A stretch of 64,000 nt of DNA from Heterohyrax brucei (GCA_028571685.1 CM053141.1:1550001-1614000); one strand, 5' to 3'. Numbered from the stretch's first letter, positions 1 to 10,790 are shown. Program-made: numbers and translations. Notes: generated by a model from the sequence alone, not told the origin.

Positions 1-83
1 GAACTGACTAGATGGGGAGCGGTTTCTTTAGTTTATATGTACGTGCACTTTGTAATCACACTCAGGTCTGTCCAGGCCCACAC

Positions 84-393
84 CCCGCCCCCAACCAAAC
101 CCACCCCCCAACCAATCCTGTCCACGTCCCGCCCCCAACCAAACCCACCCCCAACCAAACCGTCCACGCCCCGCCCCCCAACCAAACCTGCCCGTGCTCC
201 GCCCCCAACCAGACCTGCCCACGTCCCGCCCCCAACCAAACCCACCCCCCAACCAGACCTGCCCACGTCCCGCCCCCAACCAAACCCACCCCCCAACCAG
301 ACCTGCCCACGTCCCGCCCCCAACCAAACCCACCCCCCAACCAAACCTGCCCACGCCCCGCCCCCCAACCAAACCCACCCCCCAACCAAATCC
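84..393. repeat. 44-bp GC-rich minisatellite
   Basis: About seven units, irregular at the left edge. The block gcccacgtcc starts at 217, 261 and 305, which fixes the period at 44 bp. Each unit holds two shorter half-units built on ccaaccaaac. The lower strand has four or more G-runs per unit with loops of 1-7 nt, so it is a G-quadruplex candidate. Proline- or glycine-rich open frames on both strands are a composition effect. Seen directly; no function inferred. Confidence 0.9.
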
Positions 394-1905
394 GCCAGGT
401 GATCCTCTGGTGCACCCGGGGCCTGTCCTTTTAGCTGATGAGACTTGCCACCCAGCTGTCTTGTCATCTGCATTTACCCGTGAATGCTAGTTAGTCCATG
501 CTTTATTTAGTTACAGCTTCTTTAACCTCTTTGGTTAAACCCAGTATCTTTTCACAATTTACAAAGGAGAATCTTACTTAAAGAGGATACTCTGAGCTGC
601 AGTGTGGACCCGGAGGAAACCAACCAGGCACTTGCGGAACACAGACCTTTAAAGCTGTTCGGTTCTAGGGTCCACATCTTGGCTTGCTGTGCGGGGGGCG
701 TCTTCCCTTTCCTTTTAGCTGACTTCCCCTCGGCTGTTGCCAGTCTCAGCCTTGTGTGCAGGCATCTCATCCTCCCTTCGAGCAATGGGCTCTGAGTTCA
801 TGTGGACCTGGCGTCCGGGGAGGGGTACCCTCTGAATTCCCAGGGCTATCTTCCTCCTCTGCTCCCAGCAGCCCTTGGGAGGGGGACTCGCACAGCCTGG
901 GTCTGAGAGCAGAGCTGTCCCCGCAGGGTGGCAGCTACAGGGGGGAGTGACCGCAGGTGGGGCTGGGCAGGCGGGCCTGCCTCCCACTTCCTGAAGAGTG
1001 TCCCCTCTTTTTCTCCAATTCATGACTCATTAGTCTAGCAAGGGCTCCAGACACAAAACTTAGTTTCAACCGTGAGCTGACGATCCCGCCGCCGAGCAAG
1101 CACAGGCGTCTGCTGAGCTGCCTCGGGCCTCCGCCGGGCTCCTCTCCGCTGAGTCCTCCTCCGCTGGGTCCTCTCCAGCAGGCAGATGGAGAGGCACGGG
1201 ACGGCCTGGCACAGAGGAAGGAGGACACTGCTCATCTGTTGACTCAAGGCCTGGGGAACGCAAGGATGTCCGTGGGTGCTTACTGTCGTTTATACTGATG
1301 ATTAGCAGGTACTGAACTGGGAGGACAGGACCCTGAGTGGGCTGCGAGTCACCGAGACCAAGGTGGAGAAAGCTGGACTCCTGGCCGGTCATGCATAAGC
1401 GAAGATGACGCCAGACTCCAGGGTCCCCCAACGACGTGGCCCCCAGGCTCTCTGCTAGCCCGGAAACCAGCACTGAAGCCAATTCTTCAGGCAAAGGCTG
1501 GACCAGACTGTAGGACACAGCGTGAGGCTGGCGAAGAGCGCGCTTTCTGGCTTAAATATGCACGTGACGCTGGCTGAGCAGCTCCGGTCCGGAGGCGACG
1601 GGGCGAGGCCAAGGGGCCGGGAGCTGCTGGGCGGACACGGGAGATGCGGATGGAAAGGAGGAGGGTGCTGTCACGGGGTGGGCAGCGGGGAGACCGGTCT
1701 GAGTTGTGTAGCAATGTGCCGGGTTTCGTATGGCAAGCTGATCTGGGCTGTAAACGTTCACTTTAAGTACTGAAAACCCAAAGTACGTGAAGTCGGACCA
1801 CAGCGCCAGCAGACTCTATGTTGCCAGAGCTGCCTCGTTTCTCTAGGCTGCTGGTCTTTTTTATCTTTTATTTTAAATTTTAAAATGCTGAAGTTAAACT
1901 GGACG
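394..1905. other. Unassigned DNA with CpG-rich patches
   Basis: No repeat family or exon is recognised. CpG density rises near 1080-1165 and especially at 1500-1700 (about 17 CpG in 200 bp by hand count). A 150-codon open frame on the lower strand (1066-1518) begins with GTG rather than ATG and matches no family I know. The stretch could be a decayed promoter or ancient repeat; nothing decides between these. Confidence 0.4.
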
Positions 1906-2066
1906 TGCTGCTGCTGGTGTAGTGGTTAAGTGCTGTGGCTGCTACCCAAAAGGTCAGCAGTTCCAATCCACCAGGGGCTCCTTGGAACTCTCCGGGGCAG
2001 TTTTCCTCTGACCTATGGGTTCGCTATGAGAAGGAATCAACTCAACAGCTGTGGGTTTGGTTGGGG
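1906..2066 (+). mobile_element. AfroSINE
   Basis: tRNA-derived head with 'tagtggttaagtgct' (A-box area) and 'aaaggtcagcagttcc' (B-box area), then the diagnostic 'ggggcag' body block and a tail resembling 'gaatcaactcaacagc' before 'gggtttggtt'. Non-coding retroposon, probably full length and moderately diverged. Confidence 0.85.
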
Positions 2067-2082
2067 TTTACGTTAAAGTGGA

Positions 2083-2256
2083 AGCTGTCGTTGAGTTGGC
2101 TCTGACTGGTGGCGACCCCGCAGACGCCAGGGTAGCCCTGTATCTCACAGGGTCTCCAGGGGCTGACCTGTCATAAGTGGGTTTCCAGGCTTTCCTTGGC
2201 AGTGTTCTGGGGTGGGTTCTAACTGGCAGCCTAACTGTTTGCAGCACCAGGGACCC
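2083..2256 (-). mobile_element. AfroSINE-related SINE, inverted
   Basis: Starts with the complement of the SINE tail ('gtcgttgagttggctctgac') and runs to a head-like end reading 'gcagcaccagggaccc'. The middle is diverged from the 1906 copy, so this is probably another subfamily. It lies head to tail in opposite orientation to its neighbour. Confidence 0.6.
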
Positions 2257-2544
2257 TAAACTGGGACACCTGGAAGGATTTCCTGACCAACCTGAGGGTC
2301 TATGAGGTCTCCACGATGCCCGAGTTTGCCTTAGGAGGTTCTTGGAGGAGGACTTAGAGACCTTTACAGAGACTTGGTAGCTAAGACTGCGAAGAACAGA
2401 TTCAAAAAGCGGGGACTATTTGGCCTCGGGAGAGAAAAGACAGGAGATTGATAGGAAATTTAAGATAACACTGTAATCTGAAAAAATGAATATAGCAGGA
2501 AGCCTAGATTTTCTTTAAATCGAATGCATGTTATGATTTTTAAA

Positions 2545-2900
2545 AAATGAAACATGTTCTTTATAGAGACTTATAAAATTGCCCCAATACATGCAGCAAG
2601 CACCATCGCCTCACTCTAATGCAGCCACCTTTATCTTTCGTGGGGTTTTCACCCCACATTTTCTTCTGTGTGAAAATAAAAAACTCAATAATGTTGCATA
2701 TACACTCTGTATCCCGTAATCTTTAATTTTCACCAAAAAGATATCTTGTAAATGATATCAGATTTATTTGTAAACATTTTTGTGACTCCATGATGTCCTA
2801 TAGTAAGATTTTACTGCAGTTTATGGAACTATGAGTTTTGGGTACTAGTCACAACCCTGTGGAAACGTACGTGACATATTGGGCTCTGTGTTTTCAGTCT
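2545..2900 (-). mobile_element. Possible L1M 3'-end remnant, inverted
   Basis: AT-rich sequence whose order of blocks (Pro/Asn-poor 3' UTR pattern ending near 'tttatttgtaaacattttt' and 'gactccatgatgtcc') resembles the inverted 3' end of old mammalian L1M elements. Strongly diverged; a masking run could refute it. Confidence 0.35.
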
Positions 2901-2908
2901 TCCTCCAT

Positions 2909-3078
2909 AAAAAAACCAGAAACCAAACCCACTGCCACTGAGTCGATTCTGACTCATAGTGACCTTGTAGGACAGAGTAGAACCTCCCCATAGACTTTCC
3001 AAAGAGCACCTGGTAGGTTTGAACTGACCACGTCTTGGTTAGTACGTGTAGCTCATAACCACTACATCACCTGAGTCT
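2909..3078 (-). mobile_element. AfroSINE, inverted
   Basis: Clear inverted copy: 'cactgagtcgattctgac' tail complement, 'ggacagagtagaacc' body, and 'ggtttgaactgaccac' plus 'aaccactacatcacc' for the tRNA-like head. Near full length. Confidence 0.88.
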
Positions 3079-3472
3079 CCTCTTTCTCCGTGCTCAGGTA
3101 CTACTCGGAGGGCCCGGATCGAGGAAATGCCCATGTTTCATGTTGTTGAAAATACTGTTCAGTTCCCTCTGCAGATGTCTACCAGCTGCCTTCCCAGCAT
3201 CACTATGCCTTCTGTCTCCCTGGGTCCCCCTCAGCAGTGACCATGGAAGGCTTCCTTCTGCTGATTTGATGGAGACAACTGTCGCTTGCTTCACCCTCTC
3301 TCTCTCTCAAACAGAATCAAACGTTTCCCTGTAGGCTGGTTTCTTCTTTTTGTAAATGTCTCTTCATGCCTGTTGCCCGTGTCTTTACTGCCGTCTTAGT
3401 GGTTTTGACCAGTCAGCAGACCAACTGACATTTTTCTAAAGATACGCAAATATAAGATGATCAAAGACGTGT
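3079..3472. other. Unassigned DNA
   Basis: Nothing recognised except a short CT-rich run near 3295-3310. Confidence 0.4.
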
Positions 3473-3706
3473 ACTGGCGTAGGAAAGAGGCCTCTTTGTC
3501 TGGGAAAGAGACCCATCCGTACAGGATAGGCAGCTGTTTGTGTAGGAAATGGAGCCACGTGTGTGGGAAACGGCGCCACCTGTGTGGGAAACGGAGCCAC
3601 GCGTGTGGGAAACGGAGCCACGCCTGTGTGGTGAATAGAGCCACCCGTGTGGGAAACGGGCCCACCCGTGTGGTGAATAGAGCCACCCCAGTAGGAAACG
3701 GACCAC
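3473..3706. repeat. 21-bp minisatellite
   Basis: About eleven units based on gtgtgggaaacggagccac; gtgtgggaaa begins at 3561 and 3582, giving a 21-bp period. Units at the left edge are degenerate and several right-hand units carry a 'gtgaatagagcc' variant. The period is a multiple of three, so several frames on both strands stay open, including one giving a 7-residue repeat CGKRSHA. No initiation context or homology supports coding. Confidence 0.9.
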
Positions 3707-3954
3707 TCATGGAGGACAAGCTGAAGCCCCCAAGTGAGGAGAGCCTCATGGAAATGCCATCGTGTCAGTGCCTCCTTTGTGTCCCTGCTCCTCCGCTGTC
3801 GCTAAGGTTGGTGCCCATCTGTGTGGCCCCAGCCCGTGGCGTCCCTGTGCACTATGGAATGAAGCACGGCCGGGTCTGCACTCAAAATCAGTGGAGGGTG
3901 TGACCCTGGTGGCCTGCAGCGTTCTTACCAGCGGGGCCTTGGCAGTTGGTCCCC

Positions 3955-4085
3955 AGGCCTTTCTTCCCACTCTGCCTGGGTCTGGAGGCTTCAATGAAAC
4001 CTGGCCAGTGTCACAGCCACATGCAAGTCCCCACTGACAGACGGGGGCGGCTGTTCACAAGGTGTACCAGCCGAGACCAAGTCCT
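3955..4085 (-). mobile_element. Long AfroSINE-family fragment, inverted
   Basis: Contains the series 'gtctggaggcttcaatgaaacc', 'agccacatgcaagtccccactgacagac', matching in order the inverted SINE at 35412-35692 ('tctggaagctctacaaagacc', 'acacacagacctccaccgacag'). Partial and diverged. Confidence 0.5.
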
Positions 4086-4305
4086 TGTCTCCCAAGTGCG
4101 GCGTGAAACGTCTACCACCGGACCGCCGTGGCCTCACATCTGTGTTCACCACTGTTACAGAGACGTCCTGCCTGATGGCAACTGTCGCCATGAAAACATT
4201 CTTTTGGAGAAGAAGGAGGAAAGGCCTCTGAGAGTGAGAAATGCTTCTTAACTTTTGTGTCAAGTGTGTGTCTCAAGATCCCTTCAAATGTACACAGTTT
4301 GACAA

Positions 4306-4392
4306 ATATCCATATCCATATCCATATCTATCCACCACCCACACACTTGTCCATCTACCCATCCATCCGTCCGTCTGTCCACCATGTTTGTC
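4306..4392. repeat. Hexanucleotide / CCATC microsatellite
   Basis: Begins with four copies of atccat-like hexamers and grades into ccatc/cgtc pentamer- and tetramer-like repeats. Confidence 0.8.
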
Positions 4393-5835
4393 TGCCTCTG
4401 TCAATCTACCTCTCGTCTGTTTTTTTTTCAGTGACTCTTTCAGCAGGCCGAGTGCCTCACCAGCTACTTCCATCCATAACCAAAGCCATAGGTGGTCCGC
4501 ACAAAACCCTGGTGGCTTCGTGTCTGCTGCCCAGGTCATCATCCCTACCCCTGTGTCCCTCCCCTTGAAACCTTTTTTTTTTTTCCATTTTAGCTCTACC
4601 TCTGTGTGCAGCTCTCTAAAGAAGTATCTTGATTAGATTGCCTGAGTTCATTGGAACGGCCAGGACATACCATTCTGGAGATGAAGAGACAGTTCCCTGC
4701 CATCCGTGGGTCCCAAACTGGAGTCCTCTGCTGGCCTTCAGCAGACCAGGTTCCCACCGTCCCAGGAGAGGCAGAAATTAGTGGTGACCATTGTCCTTCA
4801 CTGCAGTGCAAAACAGAAAAAGGGATCTCTGTAGATTATAACTTTATCAATTGCTGTCCAATTAATTTTGTAATTAGAATGGTCTGGAAGAGGAGGAATT
4901 CTTTTCTCCATGCTTACAAAGACTTGGTAGAGCCTCATGTGTGCTCTAGCTATTCTCTGAGGAACGGCCAGGGTGTCTGCTGACCCTCCTAGCTCTGTGA
5001 CTCTCACCTCTCTTCTGTCACTCACTTGCCATGGCCTGGTGAAGATCTGGATCTTTTTTTTTTTTCCCTTCATTTTTGCTAAGAATTATTGCACCTATGG
5101 ATTAATAAAACAAGAGCTAGCGAGGCTAAAAATTTAATGCTTTTGATTATCCCAAGGTTTTAATTCAACTTTTGCAGAAATGTTGGCCTCTGGTAAAGCA
5201 CTCATTACTTTGCAGTAAGTTTTCTGCCCAGTAGCCTTGCGTCGGCTGGTCTCCCTCCCAACGTAAATCCTAGGACTGGAGTTCTCCGCGCATCTTATTA
5301 TCACCGCCTGGCAGCAGCCCGTGGCCTCTTGGTGCGGGACGCAGAGCTCGCTCTGAGCCAGGCTCGTGGGACCGTGCCTACGGAGGTGGGGCCAGGTACC
5401 AACAGATGCCACGAGGCTTCATTGTCTAAGTAAACCTGAAAGCTCCACCTTGCTTTGTGGTTTTGTTGTTACTAAGGAGTGATGTTTCAAAGTCGAGGTA
5501 TCATCTCTTTGAGTTATAGCACTTTTGGAATATGATGATATGCAGAAACATAATTTACAGCATTTAATTAAGAAGAGACAGCTGCTTACCATGGTCTGGA
5601 ATCCAACTGTGTCATCTGGAGTGAGTTACTGCCCTCTCATCTCCACAGGACGCCCCCACTCACAGAGCCCACATTTCAGCTTCAGAGACGGAGGCACAGG
5701 GACAGGAATTAAATCAGATGAACTGGTGCTGCGCTTACAGATGGATTCAGTTTGAAGATTCCCTGGTTATTCGTGGGCTGCCTGCAACACAGTCACAGCT
5801 AACATCTATTGACAGCCATGCCTTCATACCAGGTG
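4393..5835. other. Unassigned DNA
   Basis: Short T-runs at 4423-4430, 4570-4582 and 5056-5065 are the only landmarks. No convincing repeat family, splice-bounded open frame or CpG island is visible. Some of it is probably repeat too old to recognise by eye. Confidence 0.4.
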
Positions 5836-6055
5836 GGGTCCCTGGGTGACATGGGTGGTTAGGTGCTCAGCTGTGAAGTGACAGGTTGGTGGGTCAGAGC
5901 TACCTAGAGAAGCCCTGGAGGACAGGCCTGGCCATCTGCTTCCCGAAGGTCACAGGCTGGAAACATCGCCGAGCGCCGTCCTGCTCTGACAAACATGGGT
6001 TGTGAGGAACCGGAGGCAGTTCCACGGCAATGACTCTGCTTCGGTTTCACACCTG
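5836..6055 (+). mobile_element. AfroSINE, long subfamily
   Basis: Head 'gtccctgggtgacatggg' followed by 'aggtgctcagctg', then the diagnostic 'ggaggacaggcctggccatctgcttcc' run (27 nt area at 5919-5945) and 'aaggtcacag'. This is the subfamily also found at 49668. The tail is decayed. Confidence 0.7.
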
Positions 6056-6218
6056 GAAGCTACTCGGGGCTTCGGAAACGTTGTATACAAAACTCGTACA
6101 GCTGGAACTCTGAGGCCCCAGATGTGATAATCAAGGTGAGACCTAAGGGGCAGATACGAGCTAAGCCCTTAACAGAAGAGATGGAGAAAAACATGGGTTT
6201 CTAGGGAGATGGAACAGG

Positions 6219-6420
6219 TTTGCAAAAACATAACCCACTGCCATTGAGTTGATTCTGATCCTGTAGGATAGAGTAGGATTGCCCCACGGGGTTTCCAAGG
6301 TGTTGACTTTACAGAAGCAGACGGCCACACCTTCCTCCCTCAGGGTGTCTGGTGGGTTTGAACTGCTGACATTTCAAGCAACAGGCAAGCCCTTAACCAC
6401 GGCATCACCAGGATTCCCTG
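6219..6420 (-). mobile_element. AfroSINE, inverted
   Basis: Tail complement 'cattgagttgattctgatcc', body 'gatagagtaggattgcccc', and head complement 'gtgggtttgaactgctgac' with 'cccttaaccacggcatcacc'. Carries a roughly 30-bp extra block after 6300. Confidence 0.8.
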
Positions 6421-6529
6421 TAAAAATGTGAAGACACTAGACAACACTTTGAATTCTGTCACAGAAAAGAATGGTCACAGGGCTGGGCTTAGTAGAAGAG
6501 TCTGGTGAAGGGCTACTTATCCAAGGTTT

Positions 6530-7262
6530 GTGTTGTCGTTAAGTGCCATCGAGTTGGTTCCAACTCACAGCGACCCTCTGCACAACAGAAGGAAACACTG
6601 CCTGGTCTTTCACCATGCCACAGTTGTTTTTATACTTAAGCCCGTTTTGTGGCTACTGTGTCAATCCATCTCATTGAGGGTCTTCCTCTTTTTTGCTGAC
6701 CCTCCAGTCTACCAAGCATGGTGTCCTTCTCCAGGGACTGATCCCTCCTGACAACATGTCCAAACTGTGTAAGACGCAGACTCACCATCTTTGCTTCCAA
6801 GGAGCACTCTGGCTGGACTTTTTCCAGAACAGATTTGTTGGTTCTTTTGGCAGTCCATGGTACATTCAGCATTCTTTTCCAACACAATTCAAAGGCATCA
6901 ATTCTTCTTCTGTCTTCTTTGTTCATGGTCCAGCTTTAGCATGCCTACGACGGGATTGAAAATACCATGGCTTGGGTCAGGTGCACCTTAGTCTTCAAGG
7001 TGACATCTTTTTCACACTGCAAAGAGATCCTGGGCACCAGATGTTCCCAATGTCATGTGTCTTTTGATTTTTTGACTGCTGCTTCCATGGGCATTGATTG
7101 TGGACCTGAGTAAAATGAAATCCTTGATGACCTCAATCCTTTTAACATTTATGATGATGTTGCTTACTGTGAAGATTTTTATTTTCTTGATGTTGAGGTA
7201 CAATCCATCCTCTAGGCTGTGGTCCTTGACCTTCATTCCAAGGTTCGTAAGTAGGTGAAATA
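6530..7262 (-). mobile_element. RTE (BovB-like) 3' fragment, inverted
   Basis: Remnant of an RTE non-LTR retrotransposon; the intact family ORF2 encodes an endonuclease and reverse transcriptase. Here only the region after the RT active site survives. Lower-strand frames at 6636-6926 and 7012-7314 translate to the RTE C-terminal domain, with hallmark words 'RRRIDAFELCW', 'FGHVVRRDQSLEKDTMLG' and 'GSTINAHGSSSQ' in two frames, so frameshifts break it. The left edge reaches the true 3' tail (complement of 'gccatcgagttggttccaac'). It is 5' truncated at 7262, where an opposite copy begins. Confidence 0.9.
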
Positions 7263-7935
7263 AAAGGATTTGAAGCTCTTGTTGATGAAGATCAAAGACC
7301 ACAGACTTCAGCATGGATTACATCTCAACATAAAAGTAAAAAGTCTCCACAGTTGGACAAATAACCAGCAGCAGCATAACAAAGAAAAGACTGAGGTGGT
7401 CAAGGATTTCATTTTACTTGGATCCATAATCAACGGACACAGATAAAACAGTTCAGAAAACTAAAGATGCGTTGCATTGGGCAAATCTGCTGTAAAAGAC
7501 CGCTTCACAGTGTTGAAAAGCAAAGACGTTACCTAGAAGACTAAGGTGCACCTGACCCAGGCCACGGTATCACATGTCCACGGAGCTGGGCAGTGACTCA
7601 GGAAGACAAACAAGTGACACCTTTAAACCATGGCATTAGATATGAACAGCGACTGTACCACGGACTGCCGAAAGAACAGACTAGTCTGTTTTCAAGGAAG
7701 TACAGCCATTGTGCTCTTTAGAAGCAAGATGGCGAGACTGCACCTTGCACACCTCAGACATGTTATCAGGAGGGACCAGTCTCTGGAGAGGGACACCACA
7801 CCGGGTAGAGGATCCGCAGAACAGAGGAAGACCCACAGTGAGGCGATGGCCGCAAACGACAATTGTGGACACGCTACGGGACCGGACAGTGTCTCATTTG
7901 GTCAACAGCTTCTGACAATAGCAACAACAAAACAA
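7263..7935 (+). mobile_element. RTE 3' fragment
   Basis: Begins with 'ggatttgaagctcttgttga', the same family position at which the inverted neighbour stops, and runs through 'gtggtcaaggatttcatttt' and 'acttggatccataatcaac' to 'gaagacccacagtgaggcg' and a CAA-rich end. Frames are broken repeatedly (an early stop follows the 'HR*NSS' area near 7443). Non-functional. Confidence 0.88.
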
Positions 7936-8251
7936 GAGGATGATGGTTGGACTTGACCGGGAGGATGAAACGTCTCCAGCTTTGAATCAGAGAAACACTG
8001 AGACTAGACTGGAGAGCCAGGTGTGTCACTCTGAGCACAGCCTAGAGAAGGAGTCAGAGAGGGTGCGAACAGGAAGCAGGAGGAAGCCCGGGCAAGAGAA
8101 GAGGCTGGTACCCCAGATCCAGAATGTGGAGAGGGGAGGGACAGGAGTTGAACGCAGCAGATAGAACTGAGAGCGTCTGGGGCTGGTGGGCCGCAGAGGT
8201 GGTGGCACGCAGGAAGTCTCAACAATTAGGTCATCGAGTGCACCAGAGTTA
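7936..8251. other. Unassigned DNA
   Basis: Purine-rich on the + strand, with no family recognised. Confidence 0.4.
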
Positions 8252-8560
8252 CGTAGCGCTGCTGTGACAGAAATAGCATGATGAGCGACTGTAAAGAACA
8301 GATGTTTATTGTATGACAGTTCTGGAGGCTAGAAGCCCACATACGGGTCTCAGTTCTGTCAGTCCCTCCCTTGCCTGTGGCCTGGGGTCATTGTCAGTCC
8401 CTTGGCTGGCAGATGGTCCTCCCCTGGCCCCTGGCTTCCCCCAGGTGTGTGTCTCTGGGTAGCACCTGCTGTTCCTATAACCCAGAAGTCATTACCCGAG
8501 GGTCCACCCCCTGTGGTATGGTTTCATTTACATCATGGAAAAGTTCCCTTTTCAAACAGC
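8252..8560 (-). mobile_element. MLT1/MaLR LTR fragment, inverted
   Basis: Shows the inverted LTR 3' landmark 'tttattgtatgacagttctg' followed by 'gaggctagaagcccaca', typical of MLT1-type LTRs read backwards. The rest is diverged. Confidence 0.65.
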
Positions 8561-8574
8561 ACACCATCCCCAGG

Positions 8575-8790
8575 CACCAAAACCAAGCGACATGCACGCC
8601 GGTGGCCGTCACTTCTGACTCACGGTCACTGCGCATCCAGGTAGGACTTCGCTCAGTAGGCTTTTCCGTGGCTAATTTGCTAGCAGCAGACTGCCAGACC
8701 TTTCTTCGGGATGAGCTGGAACCACCAGACTTTGGATCAGCAGCCAAGGACTCAACTGTTGTGCTCCCCAAGGACTGTCCCCTCAGGTAG
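8575..8790 (-). mobile_element. AfroSINE-family element, inverted
   Basis: 'gtggccgtcacttctgactc' resembles the tail complement and 'gctaatttgctagcagcag' with 'ccagacctttcttc' matches the body/head series of inverted long-subfamily copies. Diverged. Confidence 0.55.
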
Positions 8791-9031
8791 AGAGGCAGAT
8801 GGATTTGATACATGTTTGGGGCACACCATGCAGTTCACGACAGGCCAGGGCCATTTAGCATACCTGGGAGACGAGAGGAGAGCAAGGCCCCGTGCTGGGG
8901 AAGGGGACTAGATGGCCAGTTGGATGTGTGCTGGATGGCACCAGGTGGGGCACCCTGGAGTGGGCAGGATTGTTTCTGGAGCTTAGCAGTGAGGCCCTGG
9001 GGGAGTCTGTGTATTTGCCAATTGTTAACTT

Positions 9032-9205
9032 ACAGATGGAGCCCTGGTGGTGCAGCAGTAAAGCACTCCCTGTGCTAACCCAAAGACTGGCTATTCAGAT
9101 CCGTCACCCACGCCGTGAAACCCCAGAGGGCAGTTCTACTCCATCCTGAAGGGTTGCTGTGAGTCAGAACTTACTTGATGGCAATGGGTTTAATTTTTAT
9201 TTTGT
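9032..9205 (+). mobile_element. AfroSINE
   Basis: Head 'gagccctggtggtgcagcag', then 'taaagcactccctgtgctaacc', body 'gggcagttctactccatcc' and tail 'gtgagtcagaacttacttga' before 'gcaatgggttt'. One of the clearest full-length copies. Confidence 0.92.
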
Positions 9206-9317
9206 AAAACATGTATATAGTTGGAAATTTAAACCCTGAGAGTGGATTGAATTATCCAGGGTGGGTGTACAGAGTGAGAAGTAGGGCAGGGTCAGGAGGG
9301 AGCCCTAGGGACACCCT

Positions 9318-9775
9318 CTTGGGGTGAATAATGTCACCCCCAAATATATGTGTCCATTTGGCTGGGCCGTGATTCCCAGCACTGCGTGACTGTCCACTGT
9401 CTTGTCAGCTGATGTGATTCTCCGGGGTGTTGTGAATCCTATCACTAGGGTGTTAATGAAAAGGAATCTCTTTTGAGATATGGAAGACAGAAGTGAAAAG
9501 AGAGACATGGGGAATTCAGAGCACCGAGAAGGTAGCGAGCACCAGGGGCACAGCATGTCCTTTGGGGCTGGGACCCCTTCTTGGAGAAACCCCTGGTGCA
9601 GGGCAAGACTGATGGCAGAGCCCTTCCCCCCGAGCCAGCAGAGAGAGCCTTCTGCTGGAGCCGACGTCTTGACTCTGGACTTGGAGCCTACCAGACTGAG
9701 AGAGAATAAACTTCGGCTTGTTGAAGCCGTCCACTTGTGGCATTTCTGTGATGGCAGCTCTAGATGACAAGACAG
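9318..9775 (+). mobile_element. MaLR-type solo LTR
   Basis: About 458 bp, same family as the LTRs at 16501, 39730 and 51151. Shared blocks: 'cccccaaatatatgtgtcc', 'gggccgtgattcccag', 'aatctcttttgagatatgga', 'ccagactgagagagaataaa' and an end 'tagatgacaagaca'. A polyadenylation signal AATAAA lies at 9705-9710. No internal retroviral sequence adjoins it, so it is a solo LTR. A 158-codon lower-strand frame is an antisense artefact. Confidence 0.8.
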
Positions 9776-10025
9776 AGACAAGACAGATGCTACCAGTGGG
9801 GACAGTGAGAAGAGTATGTTTCAAAGGAGCCTGAGAACCAGGACAAGAGGAAAGTCAAGAGACACAGCCGTCCTGCGGAAACGATGGACATTTCCAAGGC
9901 AGCAGGTGGCCAACAGGTGCCGCCAGCTGCTGTGAGGACAGGCAAGGGGACCCTCAAATGGTGCCCGTCATTTTTTTTTCCTTAGATCTTTTTTCTTAAG
10001 ATCGAAAGTGGTAGGTGGCTGGGTA
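9776..10025. other. Unassigned DNA
   Basis: Only a short T-run at 9971-9979. Confidence 0.4.
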
Positions 10026-10230
10026 AAAACAAATTTATGTGTAGCTATAAAAATGTATCTTGCGCAGCTGTAAAAGAGATACACAACTACTCCCTACGTG
10101 TTAAGTAAAAATTGACAGACGAGTGTATTTAAGTGTGCAGATTTTATGGCAGAGAAAGCAAGAGACCTTTGCACTTCTTATGTACATATCTGTAAAAAGA
10201 AACAGTGGGAAAATAAACAAGAAATCAGTC
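10026..10230 (+). mobile_element. Possible L1M 3' remnant
   Basis: Pattern 'gtgttaagtaaaaattgac ... tatgtacatatctgtaaaaa' resembles the 3' region of old L1M elements in sense orientation. Weak evidence from block order only. Confidence 0.35.
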
Positions 10231-10354
10231 AAAGAGTTACTGATTGAGACATGTCTCTGTTCCTCTTTACATTGTTTCAACTTCTGAATCCTGTGTGTAT
10301 TACTAACTTTGAAAGCTAGTTGTGACAGACACAATCTCATGTTAAATTGGAGAC

Positions 10355-10790
10355 TGTTATGGGCTGATTACACAGCCTAGAAGATGTGTTGGAGTCCTGA
10401 TCTCTGTACCTGTGAGTGTGATCTTGTTTGGAAAGAGGGTCTTTGAAGATGTCATCAGTTAAATCAGAATGAGGTCAGACTGGAGCAGAGTGGGTCCTTC
10501 TGAGTGGTGTCCTTGCAAAGGAATGGAACGACCACTGACGAGGTAGGATGCTGTGGGATGACGGAGGGACGACATCAACGAGCCAAGGACTGCCGCGGGT
10601 TCCTGGCTGTACCCAGAACTGGGAGCCAGGCTCGGAGCAGAGTTCCCGCGAAGCTGCAAAGGGAGGCAGTGAGGCGGAAGCTCTGAGTTCAGACTTGTAG
10701 CCTCTAGAACAGCAGGCAATACGTGTCTCTCCCTTAAAGCCACTCACTCGATGGTATTTTGTTATTGCAGCCCTAAGAGACTAGGATGAT
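10355..10790 (+). mobile_element. MLT1 solo LTR
   Basis: Begins TGTTATGG and follows the MLT1 block order: 'ggagtcctgatctctgtacc', 'gatcttgtttggaaagaggg', 'tctttgaagatgtcatc', 'gtgtccttgcaaagg', 'gacttgtagcctctagaac', 'gatggtattttgttattgc'. About 436 bp, no internal region, flanked by unassigned DNA. Confidence 0.85.

Noticed and set aside
84..393. CRISPR-like repeat array
   Set aside because: Units are contiguous without unique spacers, and the DNA is mammalian.
12..490. Six overlapping Pro- or Gly-rich open frames
   Set aside because: They are the 44-bp minisatellite read in all frames.
1906..2000. tRNA-like A and B boxes
   Set aside because: They belong to SINE heads; no cloverleaf or mature tRNA end is present here or in the other SINEs.
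3457..3903. 148-codon frame with Cys/His repeats resembling zinc-finger spacing
   Set aside because: Produced by the 21-bp minisatellite; no C2H2 spacing is kept.
9305..9781. 158-codon lower-strand frame
   Set aside because: Antisense of a MaLR LTR.
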